Part shown: piece by piece, positions 55,047 through 64,000 of the stretch
Position numbering within the stretch: the stretch's first letter is position 1
How the letters are laid out: each line of letters opens with the position of its first letter
Made by a program: the position numbers and the translations under genes
DNA from: Gordionus sp. m RMFG-2023
Lineage: Eukaryota > Nematomorpha > Gordioida > Chordodea > Parachordodidae
NCBI RefSeq assembly: GCF_954871325.1
Contig: NC_088776.1
Coordinates: forward strand, 38,860,508 to 38,924,507
Reading direction: 5' to 3'
DNA: 64,000 bases
The notes under the pieces: generated by a model
Told to the model about the DNA's origin: nothing
Databases searched by the model: none
What the model saw: the letters and a program-made list of their open reading frames with translations, nothing else

Positions 55047-57751
55047 TAGAGGTGGGACCAATACCAATATAATATTGGTTTACAATACCAATACCAATAT
55101 AAACCAATATATAATTAAATATTGGTATTGTTTTTACAACCAATACCAATTACCTAAATATATTGGTTTTGAAATATTGTTTAAATACAATTTTAACCAA
55201 TACCAATACCAATATTAAAAATTTAAAATAGATAAATACATAAAATTATTTGGTTTTATCGTGGATAATTATATCGTGGTATATTTTTTTACTTTCATTC
55301 ATAAACATATTACATCTGTTATTTCTTCCAAATATTCCTGTGATATCAATATTGGTGTTATTTATAATTATAGTTTATTTTTATTATGGAAGTAAGTTTT
55401 CTATATATCTATCAATTTTATCTATTAATTCATTTAGGATATTATAATGAATGAAAACCAAATCGAGTTAATAAATATAGATAATGATGTTGATACTAAT
55501 AATAATAGCTATAATGAACAAGAAGAATCAACGATATCTAATAAAAGACGAAATACAGCAAAAATCTGGGAATTTTATACTAGTTGTGATAACAAAAAAA
55601 TGGCTATTTGTAATAAATGTAAAAAAGAATTATCTATTCCCAATTTTGGAACCTCAGGATTATGGACACATCTTAAATCCATCCGCCCAACTTTATATAA
55701 GAAATGTGAACAAATAAATAATGGCAGTAACACCATAAAATCATTTTTAATTAATAATGTAAATAATAAAGCTGATTTAAATAATTTAATTATGGACTTT
55801 TTTATTCAAAATAATTTAGCCTTTTCAATGGTTGAAAATGAGTCATTTAAAAATTTAATAAGCTTTTGCAACCCCTCATTAACATTAATTTCTAGAAAAA
55901 CACTTAAAAAAGAAATTATGAAACATTATCATAGTTCTTTTATCAATTTAAAATCTGTACTTTCTAAAATTACTTCTAAATTTTCTTTAACAATGGACAT
56001 TTGGTCCTCTTCAAATAAAATACCCTTTATGGGCATAACCATTCATTATATTGATAATGATTTTAAATTAATTAATCATTTATTAGATTTTATTCCTTTT
56101 AAATCAGCACATAATGCTATTAATATTTATAATATTTTTATTTCTGTATTAAAAGTAAAATTTGAAATTGATTTTTTTGTATTACATTAGATAATGCTAG
56201 TAATAATTTAACATTTTTAAAAATTTTAAAACTAAAAGACAATTTTGATAATGTGTGCAAATGTTTTTGCCATATTATCCATTTATCTGTCATGGCTGCA
56301 TTGGAACCTCTAAATCCAACTTTAAAAAAAATAAGAAATTTTTTAAAATTTTTTAAACTTTCTATATCTAAATTTAATAAACTTGAAAAAACATATCTTG
56401 AAAAAAATCCAAATTTAAAATTTCCTCACCCTATTTTGGATATACCAACACGTTGGAATTCAACGTACCAAATGCTCGAAAGGGCTATATTGCTCAAACC
56501 TTATCTCACAATATATACCAATCATCAACAAAATACTAATGAAGAATATTATATTAGTGCCTTAGCTTGGAATAATATTGAAATATACCGAGAATTTTTA
56601 GAACCATTTAATTTTGCTACAGAGATGGCCTCATGTGCTAATACTCCATCAGTTTCAACAATCATTCCTTTATATTCCAGTATTTTTGAGCACGTTGATA
56701 GTTATGATAATAATCCTAATGCTATTTTAAAGACAGCTTCATTAGCTGCCTTGACAAAACTTAATAAATACTATAATTTTAATAAACACCTATATATTAT
56801 TTCAACAATGATTGACCCAAACTATCAAGTCACTTATTAAAGCATAATAGTATAGAAACTCTTATTGGATATCTAACCAATGAATATAATATTTATAAAA
56901 CAAATAATTACAATTCAGCTGAACCTACAAATGAAACACAAAATAACAAAAAATTATCCTTTTTTGACAAAATATATCAGGTTAAACCTAGTCACAACAA
57001 TAATAACTTAGAAATAAGCAAATATGTGGATGAAGCCACAATTTATAATGATACAAATCCATTAGACTGGTGGAAATTAAATAAAAATAGATATCCAATA
57101 TTATCAAAAATTGCCAGAGATTATCTTGCAATTCCAGCTTCTTCATCTAGCTCTGACAGGGCTTTTTCAGAAGAAAGGTATCTTATAACATATCAACGTT
57201 GTTCACTAGATGAGCATACTATCCAAGCTTGCATGTGCTTAAAAAGTTGGATGCGCATGAAGGATTCTTCTTAAATACATAAATTTTTTTCTTTATATTA
57301 CAATCTTTTGCACTATATTTTATATAAATAGACAATTATGTTACATTTTTAGTGTATTCATTTTGCTATATTCTTTGTGCTAAATAAAAAGTTTCAAAAT
57401 ATACGTTTATTATTTGATTGGTTTGTTGATTTCAAAAATATATTAGTAAAAAGAATTTGGATTTAGTAAAATTTTGGGTGGTTCTTAGCCTTGTTTTTAT
57501 GGTAATGCTTCATGATTTTTTTTTCCATGTTTATTTAAAACTAGAAATTAAGAGTTTTATAATCACTATTTCTATTCTTTTAATAAGTAATTTGAATTTA
57601 AACCAATACCAATATAAACCAATACCAATAGCAATACCAATACAAGAAAGAGAAAATATTGTTTAAACCAATACCAATATTTTAGACCCAATACCATTAC
57701 CAATACAATATTTTGTTTATATTGGGTTTTAAATATTGGTTCCCAGCCCTA
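55047..57751 (+). mobile_element. BED-type hAT, nearly full length
   Basis: A perfect 8-bp duplication GTTCTTAC (55039-55046 and 57752-57759) brackets ends TAGAGGTGGGACCAATA and, reversed, TAGGGCTGGGAACCAATA. Both subterminal regions are arrays of ACCAATACCAATAT motifs (55068-55215 and 57598-57735), probable transposase-binding sites. It has a whole-length but frame-broken transposase gene. It lies only about 40 bp from the preceding hAT. Confidence 0.93.
55447..57274 (+). pseudogene. BED-type hAT transposase, full span, two frame breaks
   Basis: The gene spans about 600 codons in three pieces. Piece 1 (55447-56190): a BED finger, CNKCKKELS followed by TSGLWTHLKSIRP (the usual His before P is Arg), then the catalytic start KFSLTMDIWSSSNK with the first Asp. 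Piece 2 (to 56840): LDNASNN with the second Asp, CKCFCHIIHLSV (the C..H insertion-domain motif), DIPTRWNSTYQMLERA, and IISTMIDPNYQ. Piece 3 (to 57274): DPLDWWK-like NPLDWWKLNKNRYPILSKIA and LAIPASSSSSDRAFSEERYL with the final catalytic Glu region and dimerisation motif. One frame change lies near 56185 and one near 56838. Otherwise reading is clean, so the copy is young. Confidence 0.88.
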
Positions 57752-57759
57752 GTTCTTAC

Positions 57760-58231
57760 TAACCATATATGCAAAAATTAATCCAGAACTTGTAAAAACA
57801 TCTTGTGGTAAAATTAACTGTGAATGTATAATTATCTAATTGATCATTAAAATCGAAATAAATATTAACTATTACCAATTATTTTGCCATTAATCTATCT
57901 AATATTCTTCATTTTAACTTTACCATATCCCACAATGAGCATAATTTATATAGGAAATATGATTTTTACATAAAGTTATGTGAAAAATATTCCCTAGAAA
58001 AGTGGCTATTTTTATTTTGTTAAAAGTTTCACGATAGCGGATTTGAGGCTAATTGCGGGACCGTCATTTCTCTTAAAAAATAAGATCGTGATTCAGATCC
58101 TTTGATTATATCTCTCCATACTTCATTTTTTTAAACTTTATATATGAAATAAATTATTTAAAAATTATTTTAAATAATACAAATTGAAATGAAATCCTAG
58201 TAATTAATTTTTTAAAGACTACATTTCACAA
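57760..58231. other. Spacer between two transposons, no gene seen
   Basis: About 470 bp of AT-rich sequence separates the hAT and the Harbinger element. No feature was recognised. Confidence 0.5.
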
Positions 58232-58352
58232 TTATAGTGCGCACAAATTGAGCGTTTGCGTTTTGCCATACTTTTTTTAATAAAAAAAACGTAACGCTTG
58301 CTTTGTTTAAATTGAGGCGGCGTTTTTAAATTATTTATAATTTTGTAAATAA

Positions 58353-58990
58353 ATGGAGTTTATTAGTATGGATCAAGAAAAGATGTTAGCATTATATTTA
58401 TTGACAAAACATAAAAGAAGGAGGAAAAACATCTCAAATATGACAATTATTCTCTAAGTTTATTACACTTAATTATCCTAAATTTCATAAAAGAGATTTA
58501 ATAGCTGGTATGTTCTATTTACAATTATGTTGCATACATATTTAAATTAGTATGCAGGGCAATTTGGAATGCTGCCGAAGATATTTACCTGCTAAAGCCT
58601 TCAAGAAAGGATTGGGGAAGAGTACATTAAATTTATATATTCTAATAATTTAATATATAATTACTTAGATTTCCCAAGAGTTCCTGATCTATTCAGGGTT
58701 CCTCAATTGTATTATTGCCTTAAATGAGAAACATATTTATATAAAATATCCTCCCAATAGTAGATCTCAATTTTTTTGTTACAAACATAGATTCACAATA
58801 GTATTGTTGGCATTTACATAATATAATAATAAGCAATGAAGGAATAGGTGCACAAACATTTTGGGAACCTTATATTTTCTTTATATGTAAAAGGTGCAAT
58901 GTCAAATCTGACCACTAGACCATTCTTTATTGGCATAGACAGAGAAAACAATTGAATCAAGAATTTTAAGAGATAAATTTAAAAAATTTT
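58353..58990 (+). pseudogene. PIF/Harbinger DDE transposase remnant
   Basis: The start is MEFISMDQEKMLALYLLTKH (ATG at 58353). After gaps, CLIALNEKHIYIKYPPNSRS near 58705-58755 matches the family's IGAIDGTHI.I..PP block around the first catalytic Asp; here Asp reads Asn (ALNEKH). FFCYKHRFTIVLLAF matches YYNYKGFHSIVLLA. EGIGAQTFWEPYIFF, with GAQTF replacing the usual GA.GR..D, follows in a shifted frame. Stops and frame changes interrupt it and the catalytic Glu region is not seen. It is a dead copy. Confidence 0.75.
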
Positions 58991-59474
58991 AATTATTTTT
59001 TTATATATCATTGTTATAAATAATGAATTGTATCAAATATGTAATTGATTATTGTTATTATTTAGAATATTACCTAATAAATAAATTTATATAATAAAAT
59101 AGAATTGTGTTTAAATTTTTAAATCTTTATTCTGATCACCTTATAATTTAAAATCCCTGAATTTATTTGACAAAAAATTTAATAAAAAACTGAAGTTAAT
59201 GAGTTATTTATTAATTATATTATAATTTCTATAATTCAAAGCACTTTCATTTTTATTAGAATTAAGTATTTATATTTTAATAAATCTAATTTTCCAATCT
59301 TTATTAATAAATTTGGACACTATTTTAATAAATAAAAACTTTATAAATATTTATTTTATATAGTAAAAGATATCTAAAAACAAATTTGGACATTAGAATA
59401 AAATTTTATTTAGGAATAAAAATAAATACAATAAAATCATATATATTTACAAATAATATATATATACATATAAT

Positions 59475-59735
59475 TTAATTAATGCTATTAAATATTTCAA
59501 GAGCAGTTTGACCAATTTCTATTGATTGTTCTATTGGTTGAATGTAATTATTCATTGTGATGGAATAGAAGATTTTCATTACTTCAGATTTAAAAAGGTA
59601 TTGGTTAGGTATACTAAAACCATCTAGCCCTTCTTCCATTGAAAGTAGAAATAATCTTGATAAATTATAATTTTTTAAGACAGTTATAAATTTTACCTGT
59701 TGGGAGATGGCTTCATTCAATAAATTTTCATCCAA
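59475..59735 (-). CDS. BESS-motif protein of the Harbinger element
   Basis: Harbinger elements encode a second, DNA-binding protein of Myb/SANT or MADF type that helps the transposase reach the nucleus and the ends. This 86-codon frame has SRLFLLSMEEGLDGFSIPNQ then LFKSEVMKIFYSI, which fits the BESS motif (LSL.P....L......K..I..LL) found downstream of MADF domains. It ends 59475 in EIFNSIN. The MADF domain itself would be upstream on the minus strand (59736-59880), where only fragments such as YLQKWLEYIKFIQ are visible. It is probably a 3' exon or remnant. Confidence 0.55.
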   Translation of the reverse strand: MDENLLNEAISQQVKFITVLKNYNLSRLFLLSMEEGLDGFSIPNQYLFKSEVMKIFYSITMNNYIQPIEQSIEIGQTALEIFNSIN

Positions 59736-60141
59736 TTTTTAGCTTGGAGATGAAGTAACATTCTTAATACTCTTACTAGTATCAAAATTACTATTGGTTA
59801 GCCTATCAGCAATTGTAGGCTGGATAAATTTTATATACTCCAACCATTTTTGTAAGTAGTCTATCAATTCATATTTAAAAATATATTATATATTAGTCAT
59901 CCCATGCCCTAAAAATATAAATATATATATTAATATTTAAAAATATATCATATTTCTTACATTTTTGAAGGAATATCCATATTTTATCGTATCAAAATTT
60001 TTGTTTTATAGAAAAAAGTTACAAAAAAAGCAAACCAGATTGCGTTTTTTAAAATTGGAAAAAGTAAAAGTACGCAATTTAAACGATTGCATTTGAAATG
60101 CATTAGTTGCGTTTGAAACGCTCAATTTGTGCGCACTATTA

Positions 60142-60960
60142 AGAGTATATCGGAATTTCAAAAATAATTTCCCATATTAATAAATTTCATTTAATTGTAA
60201 ATCTAATCAAAACATATTTAAAGCGATTTAATTTTTAAAAAATGTCTCATTAAAAATAGTAGTATTTTTATGAGGGATCATGGTTGAACTCCTTTTTTAA
60301 AAAAAGTTTGTATCCTGGATCGCGATCCTATTTTTTGAAAAGATCGAAATTTTTGAAAAAAATTAAAATTAGCTAACTATTTCTTACCCCATTCCACTTC
60401 CTATGCCATTTCCACCTATCTAATTCAGAAAAATATTTGTATCATATTCCCCATCTCACTCACACCCTCCTCCCCATGATATGTCTGGCTAATATTATTT
60501 CAAAATATGTGCTTTCAATACGGCAAATTTAAAAAAATCCATGTGCGTGCCAATCAATTCCTTATTAGTTATGGGCAATCAATACAAACTTAAATGCCTT
60601 TATAGCAATTATGGTTAATTAAATAATGCAATATCGTCATCTATGACATTGCCGACCTACTTTATTTTTGTAAATAAATTATAAAATTTTTATTTTTGTT
60701 TTGAAAGGAAAAAGAGAATGATAAACGACGATAAAAAAACTTGGAAGATAGAAATAGAAAAAGAATAGAAAATTAAAACTTTATACAGCTGAAGCCTTTT
60801 AAATGCTGTTTTGGGGGAAAATCTCGATTTTTTCGCATTTATTTGGTATTTATGCGATAATTTTAATTTATTCATGATATCTATCTTATTCTGAAAGAGA
60901 TAATTTTGCTATCTCTCAACTGACTGCGAATAAAAATAGTGTAAAAAATCCGTATCAGGT
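60142..60960. other. AT-rich stretch with no gene seen
   Basis: No exon or element end was supported. GGATCGCGATCC at 60318 is a short isolated palindrome. Confidence 0.45.
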
Positions 60961-60967
60961 CAATTCA

Positions 60968-61560
60968 GCGAAACTTTTATCGCGAAACACTTTTTCGCGA
61001 AACTTTTATCGCGAATGTCTTATCGCGAAGGAATTTTATAGCGAAGGTAATATAGCGAAACCAATTCCGCGAATTTTTTTCCGCGAAACATTTATAGCGA
61101 AGACAATATCGCGAACTTATTATCGCGAATTTATTTCCGCGAAACCTTAACCGCGAATACTTTATAGCGAATACATTTTAGCAAAACTTTGATCGCGAAC
61201 TCGTTATAGCGAATTTATTTCCGCGAAACCTTAACCGCGAATACTTTATAGCGAATACATTTTAGCGAAACTTTTATCGCGAACTCTTTATAGCGAATTT
61301 ATTTTCGCGAAACTTTAACCGCGAATACTTTATAGCGAATACATTTTGGCGAAACTTTGATCGCGAACTCGTTATCGCGAATTTATTTCCGCGAAACCTA
61401 AACCGCGAATACTTTAGAGCGAATACATTTTAGCGAAACTTTGATCGCGAACTCGTTATAGCGAAACTTTAATCGCGAACCATTTATAGCGAATTTTCTA
61501 CCGCGAATGTATTTGCGCGAAATTATTATAGCGAGCGCATGACCGTGAAAATTGTGAATT
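60968..61560. repeat. GCGAA array with an 84-bp higher-order unit
   Basis: About 40 copies of a GCGAA core, mostly as ATAGCGAA, ATCGCGAA or TCCGCGAA, are spaced 13-16 bp apart. From about 61090 the spacers recur in a fixed order (ACTTTATA, ACATTTTA, ACTTTGAT, CTCGTTATA, TTTATTTC, ACCTTAA), giving a unit of about 84 bp repeated roughly four to five times. The flanks are plain AT-rich sequence. The CpG in each core is conserved in an otherwise CpG-poor region. The regular spacing resembles subterminal binding-site arrays of MULEs or other transposons, but no partner array or transposase was found. Confidence 0.9.
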
Positions 61561-61562
61561 CA

Positions 61563-63480
61563 TTTTAAGTGAAATTGATATATTCAATATCAATTTACTA
61601 ACCGAAGTTTCTTAAATCATAAACACGAATGTTTGAATATTTTATTACGTATTGTTTATTTAATAAGCATGTAACCTCTATCTGATGTGATAGAAAATAT
61701 ATTAGTCTTCCTGGTCTCACTCACTCATGGTTGTAAGTATGGAGCGGACATATTGGGTTAAGTTTTTAGCAGAATAAGTTTACCCCCCCCCCCACAACAT
61801 AAAATTTAAAAGTGTGCTTTATGTCATTTAAAGTAATACTTTATTTCTAATCTAGATAAAAAAAAATATATTGAAAGCTAAGAATTTTTTATTGATTTTC
61901 TCAGATTATTTTAATTATAGAAAATTTTACTGATAATTAATGCCTCCTAATTACAATTTTGAGATAATGCACATCGATATAACTTTGATATAATAGTAAC
62001 TAATTCATTTGAATATTATGACCTTTCCTTTTTCTTCTATTCGCATTTTAATAAATAGAAATAACTGCATAGTTATGATTAATCAAAAAAAAATTCAAAA
62101 TATTCTAGATTACATAAATTTGTAATATTTATGAAGAATAAATTATGGAAATAAATCATTAGATCTTCAATTATTTTAGTTTTTTATTTTTGCTGATTTC
62201 ACAAGTCAAACTAAACAATATAAAAAAAAAATTAAAAAACGTAAAATAGTTTTCATCATTTTTTAAAATAATACCAGTTCAATTTAAATCATACCGTTTT
62301 TGTGAAAACATCGCTAAACGCTTCTACTCAATTTGTAAGCAATTTTACTCATTTTTTCTAATAAAATGGAATTAAAAAAATCAGGATTTTTTGAAAATAA
62401 ATAGAAAATGTTCCAAATCAATAAAATAAAGATATTCCAATATCGGGAAATCAGGGCAAAATGGGTTAAGTGTTTATTTATTTACTTTTACATATTTTAC
62501 CATGACAAGGGTGGGTGGGGAGGTTGTTAAAAACATTTTCTAAATTTTGAGAGGAGTATATAAATGAAGGATAACAAAAAATAATTATAAAAAGTGGCTA
62601 TATTTTAATTATATTAAATAGGTGTCTTATTCAATTTTCTCATTTTGTAAATTGCAAAAATTTTTAGGCCCGGCCATACCTCCCATATTCTAAGAGTGAG
62701 GTGGGATTTTTAATGACTAAAGGATAAAAAGCGGGAAAGCGCGACAACTGCAATCCTTTTATATATAAATATTGGTGAATAATTTTTTTCAAATTATAAT
62801 TTACAAATTTAAATTTGAATTTGAATATAAAGTCAAAATATATAAAAATTAGATCCAAATCTACATATTTATCGGAAGGAATTTATTTTATTTAAAAGTT
62901 TATTATATATGAAATAAATTTTAACTCTTCGCAATTCATGTCAAAATTCTGCTTTACCATTAATTCGGCCTCTAATAAATCAAATGAGACCGAAGAAAAA
63001 TTTTTTCGCCTAATCATATTCATTAAACTCATTTCTGAGCCAGCATTTGAATGTAGAATTAAAAATAAATTTTTAGATATTTTTTAGGCTTATATTTACA
63101 TTTTTATTTAATTCTTTCTAAATATTCTAACTTGATCGTATCATTCAAAATCAAAAGTTTAAGCTATTTATATCTATAATTACCATAATAGTTTGATAAT
63201 TCTGAGTAACTTCTTTATATGCTTCAACTTGTGTATCACAGAGGAATAGACAAGATTTATATATTTTAATATCAGCGCCGTTAAATTTGGTTGCTGAATA
63301 GTTCTACGAACTAATTGTAAATTATATCATTATTTCTTGCTTTATTTGTACCAATTGAGTATTTAAACGAGTATAGTAGCTCGTAAAAGGAAAAAACTAT
63401 CAGTAACAAAATTTTGGCAAATCTATGATTTAAGCGACGGATCAGAAAATTTTATCGATGTTCCGTATTAATTATAATTT
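61563..63480. other. AT-rich stretch with no gene seen
   Basis: A run of about 13 C lies at 61783-61795. The minus-strand frame 62858-62664 is low-complexity. No element ends could be paired. Confidence 0.45.
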
Positions 63481-63489
63481 AATTCGTTT

Positions 63490-63930
63490 AATAGACAGTA
63501 TAAAGAAAAAGTTTATTAGCAAAATAAGAAAAATTGCCTAAATTGGCATTATTGATAGAATGGGAAATAGCTGGTTTGCGCTAATATTTATTAATTCTTC
63601 AGTCATTTTTTTCACACACAAAAAGGTAATCGTACTATAAGAGAAATAAAATCTATATCTCCCATTAAAGCGTAAAACCAACCAAATTTCTGGAAGCATT
63701 TAATCTGGAACTTAAATCAATAATTGAAATTTATTACATTGATTCTTCAATTCATTTGGTAAATAGTTTTTCGACAAAATAAGATAAAATTGCCACGATT
63801 GGCAACATGCAAAAAAAACAAATATTTTTGGGTGAGCTCATACCATAGAAATGCCAGATTAGTACTTACTATTCCATCAATCAGTTTTTCTAATCAATAA
63901 ACAAAAACTAGTTTTAATAAGAGAAATAGA
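63490..63930. repeat. Two diverged direct-repeat units
   Basis: A block near 63500-63660 (CAAAATAAGAAAAATTGCC, ATTGGCATTATTG, TAAGAGAAATAAA) recurs near 63770-63935 (CAAAATAAGATAAAATTGCC, ATTGGCAAC, TAAGAGAAATAGA). Spacing is about 280 bp. The nature is unknown. Confidence 0.5.
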
Positions 63931-63953
63931 CAATAGCAACCTTTAAGTATGAA

Positions 63954-64000
63954 CAGGGTTGCCATGTCTCTCCCCATCAGCGGGACTCCCGCAGTTTTAG
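63954..64000 (+). mobile_element. Start of a transposon cut by the window edge
   Basis: CAGGGTTGCCATGTCTC resembles hAT-type ends (CAGGGTTGCCA) and is followed by AGCGGGACTCCCGCAG, a local palindrome. The other end lies outside the window. Confidence 0.45.

Larger units (their letters stand above)
58235..60138 (+). mobile_element. PIF/Harbinger transposon with two genes
   Basis: The ends TAGTGCGCACAAATTGAGCG and, reversed, the same 20 bases are perfect inverted repeats. Both are flanked by TTA (58232-58234 and 60139-60141), the Harbinger duplication. The plus strand holds a DDE transposase remnant and the minus strand a BESS-motif frame, the two-gene convergent layout typical of this superfamily. 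Length is 1904 bp, shorter than usual intact elements. Confidence 0.92.

Noticed and set aside
55484-55717. Second frame overlapping the start of the hAT transposase
   Set aside because: It is an out-of-frame shadow of the BED-finger region.
60968-61560. GCGAA array as a CRISPR array or telomeric repeat
   Set aside because: The spacers recur in a fixed order instead of being unique, the repeat is far shorter than CRISPR repeats, and the genome is eukaryotic; the unit is not telomere-like.
1-64000. tRNA, rRNA, LINE and SINE genes
   Set aside because: I looked for tRNA arms, RNA polymerase III boxes, reverse transcriptase FADD/YADD-type motifs and poly(A)-tailed short repeats and found nothing I could support.

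Overview
This is a strongly AT-rich eukaryotic window that is almost entirely transposon-derived. The only host gene I can defend is the 5' part of an ING3-like (inhibitor of growth) gene on the minus strand: exon 1 at 17372-17464 and exon 2 at 16842-17090, separated by a 281-bp GT-AG intron. The gene, the spliceosomal intron and the range of animal-type elements (hAT with BED or TTF-type transposases, PIF/Harbinger with a BESS-motif partner, MULE, a long-TIR DDE family, an LTR retrotransposon) suggest a metazoan, probably an arthropod. The species is inference only.

Layout. 154-386: Harbinger-like MITE. 1613-5440: copy 1 of a long-inverted-repeat DNA transposon whose left arm is split by a fold-back element. 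5480-6290: drifting minisatellite. 6430-7264: two hAT MITEs with clear 8-bp target duplications. 7627-9465: MULE remnant with repeat-built ends. 9555-15345: copy 2 of the long-TIR transposon, with a fuller transposase, a nested hAT MITE and a minisatellite. 15767-16547: deleted hAT (family A). 16842-17464: ING3 exons. 18211-23667: three-level nest, hAT-A split by palindromic hAT-B (18339-23031), itself split by hAT-C (20174-22580), with a GC-rich MITE at the palindrome centre. 24994-26651: retroelement fossil, possibly inside an older hAT. 29454-31033 and 36460-38501: further hAT-B copies, the second carrying about 490 bp of ATATT repeats. 32773-34580: several MITEs. 40704-44371: young LTR retrotransposon fossil with near-identical LTRs. 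46510-47200: diverged tandem repeats of unknown nature. 48567-50565: TTF-type hAT with a nested GC-rich MITE. 53231-55002 and 55047-57751: two BED-type hATs, the second nearly full length. 58235-60138: PIF/Harbinger with two genes. 60968-61560: GCGAA array with an 84-bp higher-order unit. The right edge starts another repeat.

The genes do not form a pathway. The window records successive insertions, many datable relative to one another because they interrupt each other and keep target-site duplications. All protein identities come from motifs read by eye; no database search was run. Element ends with matching 8-bp (hAT) or 3-bp (Harbinger) duplications are the most reliable coordinates; others are approximate.
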